Below are positions 23,671 to 31,513 of a DNA stretch of 64,000 nucleotides, piece after piece. The stretch is from contig OY969553.1 of NCBI GenBank assembly GCA_963700925.1, positions 3,100,001 through 3,164,000 of the forward strand, given 5' to 3'. The notes beneath the pieces are model-generated. The model was not told where the DNA came from. It worked only from the letters and a program-made list of their open reading frames with translations, and made no database searches. Made by a program: the position numbers and the translations under genes. Source of the stretch: CAWJMD01 sp963700925 (GTDB lineage Bacteria > Actinomycetota > Actinomycetes > Actinomycetales > CAWJMD01). Within the stretch, counting starts at the first letter, position 1. Each line of letters begins with the position of its first letter.

Positions 23671-24896
23671 GCGCGAGCCAGCGACGCGACGGCGAGCTCG
23701 CTGTACAGCGCGGCGCCATCGGCGAGCACGTCGTCGCTGAACGCAGCGAAGGGGGAGTGGTTGTCGGGTGCGGCCTGCCAGTCGTCGTCGATGCAGGCGC
23801 CGAGGAACAGCATCGCGCCGGGGGCCGCCTGCAGGATGCGCGAGAAGTCCTCCGAGCCGGTGATCGGCTGCGGCATCTCGAGGAAACGTCCTGCGCCCAG
23901 GACGTTCTCGACCACCTTCGCAGCCTTCGCCACCTGCTCGGCGTCGTTGACCGTGACCGGGTACTGGCGGTCGAACCGAGCGTCGACCTCCAGGCCGTAG
24001 GCGGCGGCCGTCCCCTTGCAGTAGCGGACGGTCTCGCGCTCGAGCAGGTCGAGCACGTCGGGGTCGAAGCAGCGGATCGTGGCGGCGAACGACGCCGTCT
24101 CGGGGATGATGTTCGGCTTCGTGCCGGCGTTGAACTGGCCGACCGTCAGCACCGCGGTGTCGAACGGGTTGACCACGCGCGACAGCACGGTCTGAAGGCC
24201 GGTGACCATCTCGGCCGCGGCGGGGATCGGGTCCTTGGAGCGATGCGGTGCCGACCCGTGGCCGCCCGCTCCGTGAACCGTGACGTGCAGCTCGTTGCTC
24301 GCCGCCATCATCGGCCCGCCGCGTCCCGCGACCAGGCCACGCGGAGCCAGACCCGACATCACGTGCAGCGCCCAGGCCACGTCAGGACGACGTCCTGCCG
24401 CTTCGAGCACTCCCTCGGAGATCATCACGCCGGCCCCGTCGAACCCCTCCTCACCGGGCTGGAACATGAACACCACGTCGCCGGGCAGCTCGTCGCGGCG
24501 GGCCGTCAGGGCCCGGGCCGCACCGACGAGCATGGTCGTGTGCAGGTCGTGGCCACAGGCGTGCATCTCCCCGACGTTGCGCGAGCGGTACTCGACGTCG
24601 ACGGACTCGACGACCGGCAGCGCATCCATGTCGCCGCGCAGCAGCACCACGGGGCGCTCGGCGTCGGGCTTCGTCGCGCCGCCCCCGCGCAGCACCGCCG
24701 TGACGGACGTCGTCGCCGTCCCTGTGCTGATCTCGAGGTCGAGCCCGGCCAGCGCCTCGAGCACCGTGGCCTGTGTGGTCGGCAGCTGGAGCCCGACCTC
24801 GGGCCGCGTGTGCAGGGTGTGCCGCAGGTCGACCAGGTCGCTGGCCAGTGCGCGCGTGTCGTCGAGGTATGGGCGGTGGCTGGGCGTCTCGGTCAT
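23667..24896 (-). CDS. M20 family metallopeptidase/amidohydrolase
   Basis: 409 residues, M20D type zinc hydrolase like N-acyl-amino-acid (hippurate/IAA-conjugate) amidohydrolases. Metal-site stretches: MHACGHDLHTTM, FQPGEEGFDGAG and, near the C-terminus, PITGSEDFS. The lid/dimerisation domain is in the middle (NELHVTVHGAGGHGSAPH, with the bridging His). Cytosolic; releases an amino acid from an acylated form. A second, more diverged M20 enzyme lies at 60011. First gene of a two-gene unit with the SDR. Confidence 0.88.
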   Translation of the reverse strand: MTETPSHRPYLDDTRALASDLVDLRHTLHTRPEVGLQLPTTQATVLEALAGLDLEISTGTATTSVTAVLRGGGATKPDAERPVVLLRGDMDALPVVESVDVEYRSRNVGEMHACGHDLHTTMLVGAARALTARRDELPGDVVFMFQPGEEGFDGAGVMISEGVLEAAGRRPDVAWALHVMSGLAPRGLVAGRGGPMMAASNELHVTVHGAGGHGSAPHRSKDPIPAAAEMVTGLQTVLSRVVNPFDTAVLTVGQFNAGTKPNIIPETASFAATIRCFDPDVLDLLERETVRYCKGTAAAYGLEVDARFDRQYPVTVNDAEQVAKAAKVVENVLGAGRFLEMPQPITGSEDFSRILQAAPGAMLFLGACIDDDWQAAPDNHSPFAAFSDDVLADGAALYSELAVASLARA

Positions 24897-25014
24897 GGGA
24901 CGTCTCTACCACCTGCGACGCGGCGGCGACACCCCGCCCCGGTACCGCGTACGTCGGTCGGTCCGGCTGCCTAGGATCGGCGGCAGGCTGACCTGCCCCT
25001 GACAGGAGTTCGAG

Positions 25015-25392
25015 ATGAGCACGGACGTGGTCACGCGCTTCCACGAGCGGATGCAGGCACACGACTGGGAGGGCGCGGCCGAGTGCCTCAGCCCGACCAT
25101 CAGCGTCTGGTGGCCGGCGTCGCGAGAGCGCTTCAGCGGCGCCTCGTTCATCAAGGTGCAGCGCGACTACCCCGAGGGCTGGTCGATCACCGTCCACGAG
25201 ACGGTGCACTCGGGTTCTGAGACGGACGGACGGGTGGCAGCGCGCGTCAGCGTCGACCAGGACGGTGAGCGCTTCTGGTGTCACGGCTTCTACTCCGTGG
25301 TCGACGGCGTGATCGTGGACGCGATCGAGGCATGGGTCACCGAGGGCGGGGAGCCCGTGCCGGCCTGGCGCGTGGGGTACGCGGACGGTTGA
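25015..25392 (+). CDS. SnoaL-like / NTF2-fold protein
   Basis: 125 residues. Opens with VVTRFHERMQAHDWEGAAECLSPTISVWWP, the helix and first strand of an NTF2-like fold, then RFSGASFIKVQRDYP and strands ending in VVDGVIVDAIEAWV. A small-molecule binding or enzymatic role is usual, but nothing more can be said. A good AGGAG stands before ATG 25015. It is divergent from the M20 gene and may be read into the YciI/sigma pair 95 bases downstream. Confidence 0.75.
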   Translation: MSTDVVTRFHERMQAHDWEGAAECLSPTISVWWPASRERFSGASFIKVQRDYPEGWSITVHETVHSGSETDGRVAARVSVDQDGERFWCHGFYSVVDGVIVDAIEAWVTEGGEPVPAWRVGYADG

Positions 25393-25487
25393 GAAGTCGC
25401 ACGCGGTGAGATGTCGAGACGGAGCCTCCGGCTCCGACCGTCACCTGACAGCGCCCACCCGGGTGCTCGCGAACAAAGGAGCCGGTC

Positions 25488-25883
25488 ATGAAGTACATGC
25501 TGCTGATGAGCTACAACGTCGAGGGCATTCCGCCGATCACCGAGTGGCCGGCAGACAGGATCACCGAGCACATCGCGTTCCAGCACAAGCTGGCCGCCGA
25601 GCTGACCGAGAGCGGTGAGCTGGTCGACGGACAGGGTCTGGCGGACCCGTCCCAGGCAGTCCTGGTGCAGTGGGACGGGCAGGGCACGCCGGTCGTCAGC
25701 GACGGGCCCTTTCCCGAGTCCAAGGAGTTCCTCGCGGGCTACTGGACTGTCGACGTCGAGAGCCTCGAGCGGGCCATCGAGATCGCGGCGAAGGCCTCGA
25801 CGGCGCCTGGGCACGAAGGCCAACCGATCCAGCAGGTGTTCGAGGTGCGTCAGGTGATGGACGCCCCCAGCACGGAGCAGTGA
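25488..25883 (+). CDS. YciI family (DGPF-domain) protein
   Basis: 131 residues. MKYMLLMSYN opening, Asp and His residues of the YciI alpha/beta fold, and the eponymous SDGPFPESKEFLAGYW motif. Proteins of this type are regularly encoded next to ECF42 sigma factors; their biochemical task is unknown. Coupled to the sigma gene by a GTGA overlap. GGAGC at 25479 precedes the ATG. Confidence 0.9.
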   Translation: MKYMLLMSYNVEGIPPITEWPADRITEHIAFQHKLAAELTESGELVDGQGLADPSQAVLVQWDGQGTPVVSDGPFPESKEFLAGYWTVDVESLERAIEIAAKASTAPGHEGQPIQQVFEVRQVMDAPSTEQ

Positions 25884-27097
25884 CGGCACGACCGCTCGAG
25901 GACCTGCTGCGCCCGCTGGCGCCGCAGGTCCTCGGGGCGGTCGCCCGACGATCCGGCGACTTCGCCCTCGCCGAGGACGCCGTCCAGGAGGCCCTGCTGG
26001 CTGCGGCGGTGCAGTGGCCCCGAGACGGTGCGCCGGACAACCCGCGTGGCTGGCTGGTCGCCGTCGCGCTACGTCGCGTCACCGACGAGGTGCGCAGCCG
26101 GGCTTCACGCCGACGCCGCGAGGAGCGCTCGGCACTGCTGGACGTGGTCGACGTCGAGCCGGTGGAGAGCGACGACAGCCTGATCCTGTTCTTCCTCTGC
26201 TGCCACCCCAGCCTGACGCCACCGTCGGCGATCTCGCTGACGCTCCGAGCCCTCGGGGGTCTGACCACAGCCGAGATCGCTCGCGCGTTCATGGTGCCGG
26301 AAACGACTATGGCGCAACGCATCAGCCGCGCGAAGAGCACGCTCGCGGAGTCGGGGGAGCCGTTCGCCCTTCCATCCGACGACGAACGCCCCGAGCGAGT
26401 GAGGTCGGTGCTGCAGGCGCTCTACCTGCTGTTCAACGAGGGGTACACGAGCAGCTCGGGGCGTGACCTGCACCGGGTGGCCCTGTCGGGCGAGGCGATC
26501 CGTCTCGGTCGTGCGCTGCACGCTGTCGTTCCCGACGAGCCCGAGGTCGCCGGGCTGCTTGCCCTGATGCTGCTCACCGACGCGCGACGCCGGGCCCGCA
26601 CCGGCCCGAATGGCGAGATCGTGCCTCTTGCCGAGCAGGACCGCGGGCTCTGGGACCGTGCGCTCATCGACGAGGGGGTTGCCCTGCTCACGGCCACCCT
26701 TCCGCGAGGCGCCGTCGGCCCGTACCAGCTGCAGGCAGCCATCGCCGCCGTGCACGACGAGGCCGCCACTGCCGACGACACCGACTGGCCACAGGTGCTC
26801 GCGCTCTACGGGTTGCTGGAGCAGATGCAGGACAACCCGGTTGTGAGCCTGAACCGGGCGATCGCCGCCGCCATGGTGCACGGGCCGCGGGCCGGACTGC
26901 GCCTTCTCGAGGGTCTCGACGAGCGCCTCGCCGGTCATCACCGGCTGCCGGCCACACGCGCCCACCTGCTGGAATTGGCCGGCGACACCGAGGCGGCCGT
27001 CGCCGAGTACCGCTCTGCCGCCACGCAGACGGCTAGCGCGCCCGAGCGCGACTACCTGCTGACGAAGGCAGCGAGGCTCGCCGAGACTCCCCGGTGA
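25880..27097 (+). CDS. ECF sigma factor with long C-terminal domain (ECF42 type)
   Basis: 405 residues. Sigma-2 region: GDFALAEDAVQEALLAA and DNPRGWLVAVALRRVTDEVRSRASRRRREE. Sigma-4: LRALGGLTTAEIARAFMVPETTMAQRISRAKSTL. Then a helical C-terminal extension of about 200 residues (LYLLFNEGYTSSSGRDLHRVALSGEAIRLGRAL ... LNRAIAAAMVHGPRAGLRLLEGL), rich in TPR-like helices and known as DUF6596. ECF42 factors have no anti-sigma factor beside them and are paired with DGPF genes, as here. Target promoters unknown. GTG start overlaps the YciI stop. Confidence 0.9.
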   Translation: MTARPLEDLLRPLAPQVLGAVARRSGDFALAEDAVQEALLAAAVQWPRDGAPDNPRGWLVAVALRRVTDEVRSRASRRRREERSALLDVVDVEPVESDDSLILFFLCCHPSLTPPSAISLTLRALGGLTTAEIARAFMVPETTMAQRISRAKSTLAESGEPFALPSDDERPERVRSVLQALYLLFNEGYTSSSGRDLHRVALSGEAIRLGRALHAVVPDEPEVAGLLALMLLTDARRRARTGPNGEIVPLAEQDRGLWDRALIDEGVALLTATLPRGAVGPYQLQAAIAAVHDEAATADDTDWPQVLALYGLLEQMQDNPVVSLNRAIAAAMVHGPRAGLRLLEGLDERLAGHHRLPATRAHLLELAGDTEAAVAEYRSAATQTASAPERDYLLTKAARLAETPR

Positions 27098-27114
27098 AAC
27101 GACCGCTCACCCAG

Positions 27115-27131
27115 GGTCCTGCACTAGGACC
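27115..27131. terminator. Small hairpin between convergent genes
   Basis: GGTCCT / AGGACC with a 5-nt loop lies between the sigma-factor gene (+) and the nucleotidyltransferase gene (-), overlapping the latter's stop codon. It could end transcription from both sides but the stem is only 6 bp. Confidence 0.4.
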
Positions 27132-27909
27132 GAACTCCCGTGGCGTCCGCTACCACCGCGTCGACGAGGTCGGCGGCGGCAAGCCCGTCGACGGTCCTGA
27201 ACGTGACGGCTTCACCCGCGCGCCACGCCATCGAGCGGAACGCGAGGTCGGCGAACTCTGGCCACAGGTCGGCGGCGTACTCGCCCGCGTCCGTCTTCGA
27301 GATGATCTGGTTCGTCGCCAGGGTGGCATGCAGTCGCGGTGCGCCAAGGGCGTGCCAGACCACCACGTCGGCCTTGGCCTCCTGCCCGGCCGGACGTTCC
27401 ACCAGGACTTGGCGCATCCGGGTGGCGGAGTCGTCCCAGTACGTTTTGAGGTTCTGGATTGTCCACTCCCGCAACGGCTCCGACACGTCAGCGATGTCGA
27501 GATCGGACGGTGCAGGGCCCGACACCGCGACGCCCCCTGCGAGCTCGAGCCACGTCGGCGGACTGACCTGGAACGCGGCCTCATGCACATGCAGCTCGCC
27601 GTCCAGGCTGAACGGGGTGACGGCGCCGGCGTCCGGTGCATCGGCCAGCCAGTCGACGGGGATGTACGTCGTGTCGTAGCAGACCCCGACGAGATCCGGT
27701 GCGAGACAGCCGTGTACGGCACGCAGCGCCGCTTCGGCGTCGCTGTCGTCGAGCGTTCGCTCGGTCACGGTGAGGGTGTCGATGTCGCTGATGCCGGGAC
27801 GGTGGTCGCCCAGGGCAACGGACCCCACCAGGTAGACGCCACGCACCGCTCCGGGCAGCTGCTCGCCGAGAAGCTGCGCATGCCTGGCCGCCAGCTCGTG
27901 CGGGGTCAT
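27124..27909 (-). CDS. Nucleotidyltransferase-fold protein (AadA-like N-terminus)
   Basis: 261 residues. The minimal nucleotidyltransferase motif is visible: YLVGSVALGDHRPGISDIDTL, with the Gly-Ser and the Asp pair that bind metal and NTP. A helical C-terminal part (LREWTIQNLKTYWDDSATRMRQVL) resembles the DUF4111 region of ANT(3'') aminoglycoside adenylyltransferases. Overall similarity by eye is weak, so I do not call it a resistance gene. The ATG overlaps the MFS transporter stop (ATGA), which ties it to that gene. Confidence 0.75.
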   Translation of the reverse strand: MTPHELAARHAQLLGEQLPGAVRGVYLVGSVALGDHRPGISDIDTLTVTERTLDDSDAEAALRAVHGCLAPDLVGVCYDTTYIPVDWLADAPDAGAVTPFSLDGELHVHEAAFQVSPPTWLELAGGVAVSGPAPSDLDIADVSEPLREWTIQNLKTYWDDSATRMRQVLVERPAGQEAKADVVVWHALGAPRLHATLATNQIISKTDAGEYAADLWPEFADLAFRSMAWRAGEAVTFRTVDGLAAADLVDAVVADATGVRS

Positions 27910-29234
27910 GACTCCTCGCGGTGCTGGTCGAGCTCACGTGGCATGTCGCGCATCGCGAGCAGCGGCGACATGAGCACTGGGAGGGCAGCAACCGCTGACC
28001 CGACGAGGGCGATCCAGAACACTGCGCGGATGCCGAAAGCCTCGCCGAGAACTCCGCCGAGGAAGCCGCCGATCGGCAGCGTCCCCCAGACGATGAACCG
28101 GATCGAGGCATTCATGCGACCGAGAAGGGGCTTCGGACAGAGCCTTTGGCGGAAGCTGACCTGCGTGACGTTGTAGAGCACGACGGCGAAGCTGGTGCCG
28201 AAGGTCGAGGCGACCAGCGCCACCATCGGGTCGATCGTCGTGCCGGCCAGGGGCATCAGGAACCCGCAGGGGATCCAGAGCAGACTCGACAGCGGGATGG
28301 TGCGACCCTCGCCGACGAGTTTCGACACCCGGGTCACCGACAGGGCCCCGAGGAGTCCGCCCACGGCCCCGACCGAGAAGGCGACGCCGATCGCTCCAGG
28401 GCCTAGGTCGAGATCTCGCAGCGCGAAGAGCACCAGCATGGCACCGCTCATCGACGAGAACAGGTTGCTGATGGACGTGCAGGCCGTGATGCGCACGAGC
28501 AGAGGGTGTTTCAGGACGAAGGCCAGCCCCTCCTTGATCTCGACCACCAGGGCGCGACGCTGGGAGCGGTCGGGTGGATGGTCCGCGTGCGTGATCCGGC
28601 CGATGAAGAACGCCGAGCCGACGAAGCTCACGGCGTCGAGGGCGATGGTCAGCGGGGCCCCCATGATCCGGATCAACATGCCGGCCGCCCCCGGCCCAGC
28701 CACCATCGCGACGGACTGGCTGGCCTGCAGCTTGGCGTTGCCCTCGCTGATCTTGTCGGACGGGACCAGCTCGGGTAGGTAGCTCTGGTAGGCGACGTCG
28801 AAGAACACCGTGGACACACCGATCACCAACGCCACCACGAACATCTGCCAGATCGTGAGCAAGTCAAGGACCCACATCAGGGGGAGCGACGCCAGGGCTG
28901 CGGCGCGGATCAGGTCGTTGGCGATCAGAACCCGCTGCTTGCGCCAGCGGTCGACCCAGGCGCCGGCGGGCAGGCCGATCACGAGGAAGGCGAGGAACTC
29001 GAAGGTGGTCAACACGCCCATCTCGAACTCGTCGGCGTGCAGCACCTGCACGGCCAGGACAGGCAGGGCCACGATGCTGAGCTGGGTGCCGACCTGGCTG
29101 ATCGTGTCGCCGAAGAACAGCTGGCGGAAGTCGTGGTGCCGGAACAGCCCGCCTCGCAGCTTGGGCGCCTGGAATGCCTCTGTTCCGGGTGCCTGCGCGC
29201 CGGGAACCGGCTCGGCGGTGGGGATGTCAGTCAC
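27906..29234 (-). CDS. MFS transporter (drug-efflux-like)
   Basis: 442 residues with about 12 hydrophobic helices, of the enterobactin/macrolide exporter-like MFS group: FRQLFFGDTISQVGTQLSIVALPVLAVQVL, VIGLPAGAWVDRWRKQRVLIANDLIRA (motif A) and FRQRLCPKPLLGRMNASIRFIVWG (the MNAS-R pattern). It most likely exports a small molecule. GTG at 29234 is close behind a TTGACA box (29265-29270, minus strand), so the message may be leaderless; a TTG at 29270 is the other option. Divergent from an ArsR-type regulator and followed by the nucleotidyltransferase gene. Confidence 0.83.
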   Translation of the reverse strand: MTDIPTAEPVPGAQAPGTEAFQAPKLRGGLFRHHDFRQLFFGDTISQVGTQLSIVALPVLAVQVLHADEFEMGVLTTFEFLAFLVIGLPAGAWVDRWRKQRVLIANDLIRAAALASLPLMWVLDLLTIWQMFVVALVIGVSTVFFDVAYQSYLPELVPSDKISEGNAKLQASQSVAMVAGPGAAGMLIRIMGAPLTIALDAVSFVGSAFFIGRITHADHPPDRSQRRALVVEIKEGLAFVLKHPLLVRITACTSISNLFSSMSGAMLVLFALRDLDLGPGAIGVAFSVGAVGGLLGALSVTRVSKLVGEGRTIPLSSLLWIPCGFLMPLAGTTIDPMVALVASTFGTSFAVVLYNVTQVSFRQRLCPKPLLGRMNASIRFIVWGTLPIGGFLGGVLGEAFGIRAVFWIALVGSAVAALPVLMSPLLAMRDMPRELDQHREES

Positions 29235-29253
29235 CAAGACAGCCTGCGCCCAC

Positions 29254-29273
29254 TGATTGGGAAATGTCAATCA
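29254..29273. promoter_or_regulatory. Candidate operator TGATTG-N8-CAATCA
   Basis: A 6-bp inverted repeat with an 8-bp centre between the divergent MFS and ArsR-type genes. It overlaps the TTGACA box of the MFS direction, so a bound dimer would block that promoter. Confidence 0.55.
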
Positions 29274-29302
29274 CTTTCGCCGATCTGTGGCATGGTGTCG
29301 TC

Positions 29303-29917
29303 ATGGACCCCGCGCCCCCGTCTCGGGAGGAGCCTCTCGACACGCCGCTCGAGCCACCTCCGTTCGGCCCGCTGCCGGTCGGTTCCAGCCGCCGAGCGTG
29401 GGGACGCCGGCCGGCGAACGAGGCTGAGGCGAAGGCCATGGCGTCGTCCCTGAGGCTGCAGATCATGCGACTCACGCTGCACGAGCCGCGCACCAACAAG
29501 GAGATCGCGACAGCGCTGGGTCGCAACCCGGCATCGGTCCTGCACCACGTGCGCACGCTCGTGGACACCGGCTTCCTGATCGAGCAGCCCGTTCGCCGGG
29601 GCGAGCGTGGCTCGCGCGAAGTGCCGTACGTGGCCTCGGGCAAGTCGTGGTACCTCGACCACGGCGGCCAGGCCGCGCAGGCGGCGCTGAGCGATGACCA
29701 GGACCGCGACCTGCTGTTGCAGACGTTCCTCGCGGAGGCCGACCGGGTCGGTCATGACCGCCTTCAGACCACCAGGCTGGGGTTCCGGCTCACCCCGGAG
29801 GACCGCGAGGAGCTCATCGACCGCCTCTACGAGCTGCTCAACGAGATCGCCGCGCGCCCCAGCGACCCCGCCGGCGAGGCGTGGGGGCTGTTCCTCGCTC
29901 TGCACCCGGAGAGCTAG
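29303..29917 (+). CDS. ArsR-like helix-turn-helix regulator
   Basis: 204 residues. After a Pro-rich tail of about 45 residues comes a winged helix: SSLRLQIMRLTLHEPRTNKEIATALGRNPASVLHHVRTLVDTGFLI, then the wing around RRGERGSREVPYVAS. The C-terminal half has no known ligand motif (no Cys metal site). Divergent from the MFS gene with a palindrome in between, so it probably represses the exporter. Single gene; its end is followed by the 200-base promoter region of the sugar operon. Confidence 0.82.
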   Translation: MDPAPPSREEPLDTPLEPPPFGPLPVGSSRRAWGRRPANEAEAKAMASSLRLQIMRLTLHEPRTNKEIATALGRNPASVLHHVRTLVDTGFLIEQPVRRGERGSREVPYVASGKSWYLDHGGQAAQAALSDDQDRDLLLQTFLAEADRVGHDRLQTTRLGFRLTPEDREELIDRLYELLNEIAARPSDPAGEAWGLFLALHPES

Positions 29918-30051
29918 TCAGTAAAGAACGAGAACATACATACATCGCCCATCCCCGCCTGAGAAGGTGGACTCGTCCGCCCATGCACTGATATCAGCCG
30001 ATTTCGGCAGCGCTTAACGATCAGCGCCCTTCGAAAGGGCTGCGGAAAGCC

Positions 30052-30080
30052 TTGACACCCCTCAGGTATGTAGTGACACT
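30052..30080 (+). promoter_or_regulatory. Promoter of sugar ABC operon 1
   Basis: TTGACA (30052-30057), a 17-bp spacer, then GACACT (30075-30080). The same layout occurs before the second sugar operon (40662). Just upstream, GCCCTT-CGA-AAGGGC (30026-30040) is a perfect 6-bp inverted repeat that could bind a regulator such as the operon's ROK protein. Confidence 0.55.
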
Positions 30081-30118
30081 CAACTAACTTCGGCGAGGGT
30101 TGAGAGGGCGGTAGTCCA

Positions 30119-31513
30119 GTGAGACGACAGGTTGTCCGCATAGCAGCGTTGAGCGCAGGGCTGGCGATGGTGATCGCCGGATGCGGGGGCGAGCCCGAGG
30201 AGACGGCGGCCGGAGCCGACACGGAAGCCGCTTGTGACGAGCTCGTCGAGAGCGAGTCGGGGGAGGCCCTCGGGGCCGCCCCGGTGGCACAGGGTCCGGC
30301 GCGGTCGAGCGGCGAGGCGACCGACGTCCACGCCCGAGCGGTGCCGGCAGCTGCGCCGATCGTGCAGGCGAAGAAGGCCACGACCATCACATTCGTCGCT
30401 GCCATCTACAACCCGACCACCCAGCAGTACTGGACCGACCTCGTCGCCGCGTTCGAGGAGGAGAACCCCGACATCACCGTCAAGGTGCAGATGATCGACT
30501 GGAACAACATCGGTCAGCAGGTCGCCACGATGGTGTCGACGCAGCAGTACCCGGACGTGCTCAACATCGACTCGTTCTCCGCCTATGCGGAGCAGGACCT
30601 CCTGTACCCGACCAGCGAGGTCGTCTCGCAGGACGTGATCGACGACTTCATCCCGTCCTTCAAGGAGGACGGTGTGCTGAACGGCGAGCACTACGGCCTG
30701 TCCTTCATCGGCAGCACGCGCGCGTTCTTCTACAACAAGACGATCCTCCAGGACGCCGGCGTCTCGGACCCGCCCACGACCTGGGCGGAGTTCGTCGACG
30801 CGGCGAAGAAGGTCAAGGAGTCGGGCAAGACCGGCTACGGCCTGCCCCTCGGCGCGGAGGACGCCCACGGCGAGTTCTCGATGTGGATGTGGGGCAACGG
30901 CGGCGACTGGATGACCGACGGTGAGTACACCATCGACAGCGACGAGAACGTCCAGACGATGTCGTTCCTGAACTGCCTCGCCAACGTATACGAGGTGACC
31001 GAGCCCAACCCGGGCAAGACGACCCGCAGCGAGGTCTTCGAGCAGTTCGGCCAGGGCGAGATCGGCATGGTCACCGGTGCGAGCTTCCTGCCGACCGTGC
31101 TGAAGGGCGCCAACTCCACCATCGACTACGGCGTCTCCACGGTTCCGACCCACGGCGCCGACCCGTCGACCCTCGGCGTGCAGGACTACCTGATGGCCTT
31201 CAAGAAGGACGGCAACAAGGAGGCTGTCAGCAAGTTCCTGAACTTCTTCTACGAGGAGGAGAACTACCTGCGGTTCTGCAAGGACGAGGGTTTCCTGCCG
31301 GTCACCGAGTCGGGCATCGAGGCGCTGAAGGACGACCCCGACTTCGCGCCCTTCCTCGACCTGCTCGGCGATGCCCGGTTCTACCCGCAGACCGACCCGG
31401 CATGGACCAAGACGGTCGGAGCGCTGAAGAACGGCCTGGGCACAGCCGTGCAGGGTGAGGACCCGGCAGACGTCCTCGGGACCCTTCAAGAGACCGCCGC
31501 GGCCGGCGGGTGA
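30119..31513 (+). CDS. Sugar ABC transporter substrate-binding lipoprotein (CUT1)
   Basis: 464 residues. Signal peptide with lipobox IAGC (Cys22), so it is anchored outside the membrane. A low-complexity region rich in Glu/Ala and holding a second Cys (about residues 23-80) links to a type 1 extracellular binding domain: ITFVAAIYNPTTQQYWTDLVAAFEEENPDITVKVQ, YPDVLNID, FFYNKTILQDAGV and PTTWAEFVDAAKK. The ligand should be an oligosaccharide; the neighbours make a galactoside likely. GTG at 30119. Its stop overlaps the fused permease start. Confidence 0.9.
   Translation: MRRQVVRIAALSAGLAMVIAGCGGEPEETAAGADTEAACDELVESESGEALGAAPVAQGPARSSGEATDVHARAVPAAAPIVQAKKATTITFVAAIYNPTTQQYWTDLVAAFEEENPDITVKVQMIDWNNIGQQVATMVSTQQYPDVLNIDSFSAYAEQDLLYPTSEVVSQDVIDDFIPSFKEDGVLNGEHYGLSFIGSTRAFFYNKTILQDAGVSDPPTTWAEFVDAAKKVKESGKTGYGLPLGAEDAHGEFSMWMWGNGGDWMTDGEYTIDSDENVQTMSFLNCLANVYEVTEPNPGKTTRSEVFEQFGQGEIGMVTGASFLPTVLKGANSTIDYGVSTVPTHGADPSTLGVQDYLMAFKKDGNKEAVSKFLNFFYEEENYLRFCKDEGFLPVTESGIEALKDDPDFAPFLDLLGDARFYPQTDPAWTKTVGALKNGLGTAVQGEDPADVLGTLQETAAAGG

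Noticed and set aside
27124..27909. Aminoglycoside resistance gene (aadA)
   Set aside because: Only the generic nucleotidyltransferase motif and a loose helical C-terminus match; that is not enough to claim resistance.
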